Virus record (IMG/VR): IMGVR_UViG_3300040815_000595
Location: 1 to 25,847 of that record
Origin: a virus
Length of the DNA stretch: 25,847 nucleotides
Direction: 5' to 3' (one strand)
Both the position numbers and the translations under genes were made by a program. Within the stretch, counting starts at the first letter, position 1; every line of letters starts with the position of its first letter. The notes under the pieces were generated by a model. It worked only from the letters and a program-made list of their open reading frames with translations. It did not search any database and was not told where the DNA came from. Positions 21,591 through 25,847 of this stretch are shown piece after piece.

Positions 21591-22290
21591 ATAGCGATTA
21601 GTTAATGATAAATTAATAGAATGAGGAAAATAATACTGCATTTGTGTGCTGATATAGGTAGCGACAGTAGATACTACCAGTTAGACAATAAATACGAGGT
21701 TATAAAAATAGGAATAGAAATAGGTGTTGAAAATTATACACCTCCTAAAAATGTTTACGGTGTAATTGCTAACCCTGTCTGCACAGAATTTAGTAACATA
21801 CAAGGAAGAAGCGAAGATAAAAAAGACTATGAAAAAGGGATGTATTTAGTTAATCATTGCCTGAGAATAATAAAAGAATGTAAGCCTCATTTTTGGACAA
21901 TAGAAAACCCTGCAAAAGGCGATTTGCATAAGTTTTTAGGTAAACCAAAGTTAAAGTACCAACCTTGGCAATATGGTAGCCCTTGGACAAAAGAAACGGC
22001 TTTATGGGGTGAGTTCAATACACCTAATAAGATGTTTGATAAATGGGAAGATGTGCCTAAAAATGAAAAGCTATACATAAGACCAACAAGAAAAAAACCA
22101 TCATTAGCAATACTGCATAAATCAAGCAAAGAACTTATACCTGAAATGCAATGGGCAAAGCATTTGATTAATGATGATATGAGTATAAGAAGTTGGTGCA
22201 GTCAAGGATTTGCTAAAGCATTTTATGAAGCGAATAAGTAAGTTACACCTAACGAGAAATAAACAACGTTTTAATGTTGGTTATGGAGTG
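21585..22290 (+). mobile_element. Putative integron-type gene cassette (706 bp)
   Basis: If exchange occurs between G and TT of each R' box, the segment 21585-22290 is one cassette: a 36-base lead, one gene (21621-22241), and an attC-like site beginning five bases after the stop. That layout is standard for gene cassettes. The R'' of site 2 (ACCTAAC) is the exact complement of the R' of site 1 (GTTAGGT), as expected because both belong to the same circular cassette. The R'' of site 1 (TTATAAC) matches the R' of site 2 (GTTATTA) at six of seven pairs, consistent with a target site split by insertion. No integron integrase is visible in the window. Confidence 0.6.
21621..22241 (+). CDS. Cytosine-5 DNA methyltransferase-like protein on a putative cassette
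   Basis: The product has 206 residues. The pattern follows a compact phage cytosine methylase: an N-terminal nucleotide-binding segment (IILHLCADIGSDSRYY), VYGVIANPVCTEFS (51-58, equivalent of the PC motif with candidate nucleophile C54), FWTIENPAKG (ENP at 95-97, equivalent of ENV), and QYGSPWTKETALWG (about 117-130). Short length implies no large target-recognition domain. The PPC motif is altered to NPVC and the usual FxGxG is DIGSD, so activity is uncertain. It would methylate cytosine in DNA to protect phage DNA. The gene alone lies between two attC-like sites and has no good promoter of its own. Confidence 0.75.
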   Translation: MRKIILHLCADIGSDSRYYQLDNKYEVIKIGIEIGVENYTPPKNVYGVIANPVCTEFSNIQGRSEDKKDYEKGMYLVNHCLRIIKECKPHFWTIENPAKGDLHKFLGKPKLKYQPWQYGSPWTKETALWGEFNTPNKMFDKWEDVPKNEKLYIRPTRKKPSLAILHKSSKELIPEMQWAKHLINDDMSIRSWCSQGFAKAFYEANK

Positions 22291-22296
22291 TTATTA
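22247..22296 (+). repeat. attC-like recombination site 2
   Basis: R'' ACCTAAC (22247-22253, fits RYYYAAC), five-base spacer, L'' ATAAACA (22259-22265), 12-base loop, L' TGGTTAT (22278-22284, one mismatch with L''), five-base spacer and R' GTTATTA (22290-22296). Every element has the same length as in site 1. It starts five bases after the methylase stop. Confidence 0.7.
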
Positions 22297-22321
22297 ATTT
22301 AAAAAGAAATGACGTATATAA

Positions 22322-22356
22322 CCATCATTGTATAGTATAATGTGCAGTAATGATGG
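22322..22356 (+). repeat. Inverted repeat downstream of the cassette
   Basis: CCATCATT at 22322-22329 pairs perfectly with AATGATGG at 22349-22356 across 19 bases. No T run follows, so it is not a terminator. It could be an operator or a leader hairpin for the gene at 22383. Confidence 0.6.
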
Positions 22357-22382
22357 ATAATACCAACAGTAAATTAAATAAA

Positions 22383-22757
22383 ATGAAAATAGGAGATAAC
22401 ATATTAATTACAGAATCAGCTTACGGTAGTGAACTACTAACTGTAGGTAAAGAATACGAGGTGTTAGATTTCGATTTTGATGGTGAACCTGTAGTAACTT
22501 TAGATGATGGTCAAAAGATAGGGCTTTGTTTAAATCAAATAGAGTACAAACTAAAACTAACAGAAACTAAACCTAAGCAATATCAAATAGGTATAGATAC
22601 CTTTCAAAGAGCAGAAGCTAATATGACTAAAGATGAAATACTTGCTTGTGTACGTTTCAACATAGACAAATATAACTGGAGGAAAAAAGGTCAAGACAAA
22701 GAAGATTTTGAAAAGATTATTAAATATGCTGAATGGGCATTAAAACAAATGAAATGA
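22383..22757 (+). CDS. DUF3310-like protein with N-terminal beta domain
   Basis: The product has 124 residues from ATG 22383, which has the A-rich leader usual here (AAATTAAATAAA-ATG). An earlier in-frame ATG at 22350 lies within an inverted repeat and seems less likely. Residues 1 to about 55 form a small beta domain (MKIGDNILITESAYGSELLT). The C-terminal half (YQIGIDTFQRAEANMTKDEI, then CVRFNIDKYNWRKKGQDKED and a KIIKYAEWAL helix) resembles the DUF3310/SaV-like family: N-x-x-KY-x-x-R/W-x-K, then a D-x-x-K-I helix. The family is common in phages and has been linked to nucleotide kinase-like annotations without firm biochemistry. Its stop overlaps the next ATG. Confidence 0.65.
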   Translation: MKIGDNILITESAYGSELLTVGKEYEVLDFDFDGEPVVTLDDGQKIGLCLNQIEYKLKLTETKPKQYQIGIDTFQRAEANMTKDEILACVRFNIDKYNWRKKGQDKEDFEKIIKYAEWALKQMK

Positions 22758-22915
22758 AGAAAAGAGTTAAATACATACTGAACCACAAAACAACATACTT
22801 AGCATTTAAACATAACTATGAAGTAGAATCAGAAGATGAAAACTTTTATTACTTTAAGTTTGGAGATACCTTAATAAAATATCCTAAGTTTTATTTCATA
22901 GTGATTAACAACTAA
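22754..22915 (+). CDS. Small basic hypothetical protein
   Basis: A 53-residue frame starts at ATG 22754, overlapping the previous stop (ATGA); an earlier in-frame ATG at 22733 would overlap more. The product (MKKRVKYILNHKTTYLAFKH, then YEVESEDENFYYFKFGD) is aromatic and basic, with a beta pattern. No family is recognised. Tight coupling with the upstream gene supports translation. Confidence 0.55.
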   Translation: MKKRVKYILNHKTTYLAFKHNYEVESEDENFYYFKFGDTLIKYPKFYFIVINN

Positions 22916-22960
22916 TCAAAAAAATGATTATATTTACGTCGTAACAATAAACGACAAAAA

Positions 22961-23491
22961 GTGAGCCTATTATTAGAATTAAGTAAGTACCATAATGAAT
23001 GGATAACCATCGTTAAATCTTTTGGGGAAAAAGACGAACACGAAGATATAGTACAAGAGATGTACATAAAATTAAACAAGTACACCAAGCTACAAAACAT
23101 CAAACAAAACGGTAAACTGAATAAAAGCTACGTTTGGCTTACTTTACGCAATCTATACTACAATAAACAAAATCAATCTAACAAGGTTTATTATATAGAT
23201 ATAGAGGACTGTAGGTCAATATCTGCTGAAGATTACAATAAACTACACTTTGAGTCACAATCAAAGATAAGTGAACGTATACAACAAGAAATAGACAGTT
23301 GGCATTACGCAGATAAAATACTGTTCGAAATATATCTAAAAGAAAAGAAGTCAATGCGACAACTTGCAAAAGAGATAGACATCAGTTTAACGACTGTATT
23401 CTGGACCATAAAAAGATGTAAGCAAAGACTATTAGAAAGTGTAGGAGAGGACTATGAAGATTATTTAAATAACGATTACGAATTGATATGA
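22961..23491 (+). CDS. Sigma-factor-like transcription regulator (GTG start)
   Basis: The product has 176 residues and starts at GTG 22961; no ATG precedes the conserved part in frame. Residues about 22-40 (GEKDEHEDIVQEMYIKLNKY) match sigma region 2 (the D-I-VQE-x-x-x-KL helix that contacts RNA polymerase). Residues about 131-158 (SMRQLAKEIDISLTTVFWTI, then KRCKQRL) are a region 4 helix-turn-helix. This two-domain layout is that of ECF-type sigma factors, and phage versions may direct late transcription. Its position just before the terminase genes fits a late-gene activator. An acidic Tyr/Asp C-terminal tail is extra. Overlap with the following ATG by four bases indicates coupling. Confidence 0.72.
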   Translation: MSLLLELSKYHNEWITIVKSFGEKDEHEDIVQEMYIKLNKYTKLQNIKQNGKLNKSYVWLTLRNLYYNKQNQSNKVYYIDIEDCRSISAEDYNKLHFESQSKISERIQQEIDSWHYADKILFEIYLKEKKSMRQLAKEIDISLTTVFWTIKRCKQRLLESVGEDYEDYLNNDYELI

Positions 23492-23871
23492 GTGAAACAA
23501 AACCAAAAAGAACGAGAAAACCAAGAGCAAAGAGTAAAGGTTTAGGAGATAGTATAGAAAAAGTAACTAAAGCGACTGGTATAGATAAGCTAGTCAAATT
23601 TATTGCTGGTGAGGATTGTGGGTGCGATGAAAGAAAGGAGAAACTAAATAAAATGTTTCCTTACTTCAAACCTTTATGTCTACTTGAATATGAATACAAT
23701 GAACTAACAGAGTTCTTTAATGGTCGTACAAGCCAAATAAAGCCATCTCAACAAAAGAAACTACTATCAATATACAATAGGGTACTAAACCAAAAACAAG
23801 AGCCTACAACGTGCTCTGATTGCTGGAGGGATATTATAAACAAACTAAGAAAGGTTTACGATGAGTACTAA
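23488..23871 (+). CDS. Cys-rich phage protein upstream of the terminase genes
   Basis: The product has 127 residues. A basic N-terminus (MSETKPKRTRKPRAKSKGLG) precedes DSIEKVTKATGIDKLVKFIA, then the GEDCGCDERKEKLNKMFPYF motif and a C-terminal TTCSDCWRDIINKL segment. The CGC and CSDC pairs could bind a metal ion between two helices. I recall similar proteins upstream of terminase genes in Bacteroidota phages of several groups. The basic tail suggests DNA or RNA binding, perhaps in packaging or late regulation. No function is established from the sequence. Confidence 0.65.
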   Translation: MSETKPKRTRKPRAKSKGLGDSIEKVTKATGIDKLVKFIAGEDCGCDERKEKLNKMFPYFKPLCLLEYEYNELTEFFNGRTSQIKPSQQKKLLSIYNRVLNQKQEPTTCSDCWRDIINKLRKVYDEY

Positions 23872-23968
23872 AATAGTTGAAGTCTTTGAGTGGTATCAGC
23901 TAGATGTACACTTAGATTTAACGCTAAGGTTGTATACAAAGCATTTTATACTAATGTGTAATAATTAA
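23861..23968 (+). CDS. Possible 35-residue protein
   Basis: A frame from ATG 23861 to TAA 23966-23968 overlaps the previous gene by 11 bases and ends 25 bases before the small terminase gene. The product (MSTKIVEVFEWYQLDVHLDL and onward) has a strand-helix pattern. It fills the only gap in this part of the block. It is weakly supported: no homology and no distinctive leader. Confidence 0.35.
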   Translation: MSTKIVEVFEWYQLDVHLDLTLRLYTKHFILMCNN

Positions 23969-23993
23969 TCAAATATTTAAATTGTATTAGATT

Positions 23994-24275
23994 ATGGATA
24001 AAAGGAAAAACAACGGAAATAAAGGTCATTCAACCAAAGCTAAGGGTGTTGACAAAAGAAAAAACGAGTACAGAGAATTATTAGACTTAGCTGCTACTCC
24101 TGATGAAGTTATAGAAGTAATAAAAACTTTAAAGACTAAAGCAATAGAGAAACAAGATGTAAACGCTATTAAGCTATTCTTAGAGTATTACTTAGGTAAA
24201 CCTAAAGAAACTATTGAAACAACACACAACGTTAACACGTTTGATATTAAACAAGTATTAGGATTTGGAGAATAA
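23994..24275 (+). CDS. Putative small terminase subunit
   Basis: The product has 93 residues. A Lys/Asn-rich N-terminus (MDKRKNNGNKGHSTKAKGVD) is followed by two or three helices (EYRELLDLAATPDEVIEVIK, then DVNAIKLFLEYYLGKPKETI), a pattern I associate with short small-terminase proteins of Bacteroidota phages. Small terminases recognise phage DNA and activate the large subunit. Its end overlaps the start of the large terminase gene by 11 bases, strong contextual support. The usual N-terminal helix-turn-helix is not obvious, so DNA recognition may rely on the basic arm. Confidence 0.7.
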   Translation: MDKRKNNGNKGHSTKAKGVDKRKNEYRELLDLAATPDEVIEVIKTLKTKAIEKQDVNAIKLFLEYYLGKPKETIETTHNVNTFDIKQVLGFGE

Positions 24276-25482
24276 AGTTTTAATCAATCCTAAGTACACA
24301 TCTTTGTTTAGTGAAGATAGTAGATACTTTGTAGTAACGGGTGGTCGTGGTAGTGGTAAATCATACACTATAAATATGTTCTTACTTGCTTTGACTTATG
24401 AAGTAGGACATACAATTCTATTCACACGTTACACATTAACATCTGCACACGTTTCAATCATTCCTGAATTCTTAGAGAAGATTGAACAGTTAGAAAATCA
24501 TAACGACTTCCATATTACAAAAGATGAGATTGTAAACCTAAAAACAGGAAGTAAGATTATCTTCAAAGGGATTAAAACAAGTTCAGGAACTCAAACAGCA
24601 TCATTAAAATCATTAGCAGGTGTTACTTGTTGGGTTTTAGATGAAGCAGAAGAATTAGTTGATGAAGATATCTTTGATAAGATTGACCTTTCGATAAGAG
24701 CAAAGAACAAACAGAATAGAGTTATACTTGTACTCAATCCCGCAACAAAAGAACACTTTATTTACCAGAAGTTTTTTGAGAGCAAAGGAGTAGAATCAGG
24801 TAGTAACTTAACTAAAGGAGATACAACTTACATTCACACTACCTATTTAGATAATATAGAAAACCTTTCACAGTCATTCTTAGACCAAGTAGAAGATACA
24901 AAGAAACGTAGACCTGAGAAGTATAAACACGCAATACTTGGTGGTTGGTTAAACAAAGCTGAGGGAGTTATATTTACTAATTGGAGTGTAGGACAATTTC
25001 CTAACACAAATGATACAGTATTCGGACAGGATTTTGGATTTAGTCAAGACCCTACAACATTAATAGAAACACACATAGATACAGCTAAGAAGATAATCTA
25101 TGCACGTCTACACGTTTATAAAGCAGGTTTAACAACTTCAGAGATTGCTCAATTAAACTACAAATTTGCACAAGATAGATTAATAGTGGCAGATTCAGCA
25201 GAGCCACGTTTGATTGCTGAACTAAAAGCAAAGAAGTTGAACATAGTACCGACTATTAAAGGTGCTGATTCAGTTAAGTATGGTATTAGTTTAATTCAGG
25301 ACTATGATATGGTAATAGATGAAAGTTCTATAGACTTAATTAAAGAGTTGAACAATTATTGTTGGTTGGAGCGTAAGAGTGAAACTCCCATCGATAAATT
25401 CAATCATGGACTGGACGCACTACGCTATGCAGTAGCTTATCAGTTAGCTAATCCAAACAGGGGAAACTACGCAATATGGTAG
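24265..25482 (+). CDS. terL: Large terminase subunit (ATPase-nuclease)
   Basis: The product has 405 residues. Walker A is GGRGSGKS (26-33), Walker B VLDEAEE (124-130, D126/E127), and the coupling motif LNPA (157-160). The nuclease domain has Asp in GQDFGF (D256), VADSAEP (D310) and HGLDALRY (D384), all in the expected order for a terminase_3/PBSX-type TerL. It drives ATP-dependent DNA packaging and cuts concatemers. The start is TTG at 24265, overlapping the small terminase gene by 11 bases. The first in-frame ATG lies beyond Walker A, so the TTG start is required for a functional protein. All three catalytic Asp residues are present. Confidence 0.95.
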   Translation: MENKVLINPKYTSLFSEDSRYFVVTGGRGSGKSYTINMFLLALTYEVGHTILFTRYTLTSAHVSIIPEFLEKIEQLENHNDFHITKDEIVNLKTGSKIIFKGIKTSSGTQTASLKSLAGVTCWVLDEAEELVDEDIFDKIDLSIRAKNKQNRVILVLNPATKEHFIYQKFFESKGVESGSNLTKGDTTYIHTTYLDNIENLSQSFLDQVEDTKKRRPEKYKHAILGGWLNKAEGVIFTNWSVGQFPNTNDTVFGQDFGFSQDPTTLIETHIDTAKKIIYARLHVYKAGLTTSEIAQLNYKFAQDRLIVADSAEPRLIAELKAKKLNIVPTIKGADSVKYGISLIQDYDMVIDESSIDLIKELNNYCWLERKSETPIDKFNHGLDALRYAVAYQLANPNRGNYAIW

Positions 25483-25685
25483 AACAAGTACACATAAATC
25501 AAATGATAGCAATGTGTGAAAGCTATCTAAAAGATGTTAAAGGTTATCAAGGTAAGATAGTATTTAATCAACAAATAGTGCATCCTATCCAAAGACAGCA
25601 ATTAAAAGTGCAATTTCAATTATTAAATGAGTTATATTCAGTAGCAAAAAAACATTATGAAGATAAAAATAAAAGTGCCAAGTGA
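25476..25685 (+). CDS. Hypothetical protein after the terminase
   Basis: The product has 69 residues and is basic and helical (MVEQVHINQMIAMCESYLKD, then a LKVQFQLLNELYSVAKKHYE helix). It overlaps the terminase gene by seven bases and the next start by 29, so translation is probably coupled. No family is recognised. Its position between TerL and a tail-assembly-type gene suggests a morphogenesis accessory role. Confidence 0.55.
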   Translation: MVEQVHINQMIAMCESYLKDVKGYQGKIVFNQQIVHPIQRQQLKVQFQLLNELYSVAKKHYEDKNKSAK

Positions 25686-25847
25686 TTTAAGCGAGATAAC
25701 GTTACACGACTATCAACGTTATATGAATGTAATAGATAATTCTAATGATGAGTTATTTATTGCACAAAAGACTGTGAGCATATTTTGTAATATATCACTA
25801 CAGCAAACACTACAAATAAATATAAACGATATTTACAGCATCGTAGA
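25657..25847 (+). CDS. Partial gene, tail-assembly-chaperone-like protein (3' truncated)
   Basis: A frame from ATG 25657 remains open to the end of the window (63 complete codons). The product begins MKIKIKVPSDLSEITLHDYQ and continues with a YMNVIDNSNDE helix and a hydrophobic segment around FCNISLQQTLQINI. The start pattern of a short strand and an I-T-L-x-x-YQ-x-Y helix is what I associate with tail assembly chaperones of Bacteroidota siphophages, which sit upstream of the tape-measure gene. This fits the missing tail genes beyond the window. The call is by pattern and position and is tentative. Confidence 0.5.
   Translation, partial: MKIKIKVPSDLSEITLHDYQRYMNVIDNSNDELFIAQKTVSIFCNISLQQTLQININDIYSIV

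Noticed and set aside
22350-22382. Upstream ATG as start of the DUF3310-like gene
   Set aside because: It lies in an inverted repeat and encodes a polar extension unlike the family; ATG 22383 has the usual A-rich leader.
22929-22936. TATATTTA as promoter for the sigma-like gene
   Set aside because: The final G of TAnnTTTG is missing and no TTG lies at the -33 distance, so it was not listed as a promoter.
23956-23962. A lone GTGTAAT as a second origin element
   Set aside because: A single heptamer in AT-rich DNA is expected by chance and no other copies are nearby.
1-25847. Integrase, transposase, tRNA or CRISPR array
   Set aside because: None of the genes shows recombinase or transposase motifs, no cloverleaf was recognised, and no regularly spaced repeat-spacer pattern was found.

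Overview
The window is a compact, AT-rich stretch of tailed-phage genome with every recognisable gene on the + strand. The host is very probably a Bacteroidota (flavobacterial-type) bacterium. The reasons are Bacteroidota-style promoters (TTG, 18-19 bp, TAnnTTTG), A-rich leaders without Shine-Dalgarno sequences and a recurrent TAATTATG stop/start junction. The gene families (XkdF-like protease, VirE_N/VapE-type primase-helicase, DUF3127 OB-fold, DUF6712-like adaptor) are also typical of phages and prophages of that phylum. Both ends are open: position 1 lies inside an XkdF-like protease gene and position 25847 inside a gene downstream of the large terminase. Tape-measure and distal tail genes are therefore missing and probably lie outside the window. 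No integrase, tRNA or CRISPR array was seen.

Region by region: 1-5750 is a virion structural block, with prohead protease, putative decoration proteins (one carrying an internal CUB-like domain), scaffold, major capsid protein and probable tail tube, punctuated by two terminators. 5754-9828 holds the portal with an extra C-terminal domain, the head-tail adaptor, and small appendage or fibre proteins including an arabinofuranosidase/lectin-like domain. 9828-11258 is a lysis module of membrane proteins plus a GH24 endolysin, closed by a terminator. 11386-15420 is a second transcription unit from a good promoter: small unknown proteins, a putative lipoprotein, an HTH-metallophosphoesterase and an adenine-type DNA methyltransferase. 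15420-15940 is a 520-bp noncoding hub with a promoter-to-terminator small RNA, an iteron array (GTGTAAT) that looks like a replication origin, and a structured leader. 15941-21471 is replication and recombination: VirE_N/VapE primase-helicase, SF2 helicase, VRR-NUC nuclease, ERF annealing protein and an SSB-like DUF3127 protein. 21541-22296 holds a cytosine methyltransferase-like gene bracketed by two attC-like sites. 22383-25847 carries small proteins, a sigma-factor-like regulator, small and large terminase, and the start of the next morphogenesis genes.

The most exciting observation is the 706-bp segment 21585-22290. Two 50-nt sites with the full R''-spacer-L''-loop-L'-spacer-R' layout of integron attC sites flank one gene. 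Their outer arms are poorly matched within each site but match across the two sites (7/7 and 6/7), as expected if a circular gene cassette had inserted at a pre-existing attC-like site. A cassette carrying a DNA methylase in a phage genome with no visible integron integrase would be an unusual combination.
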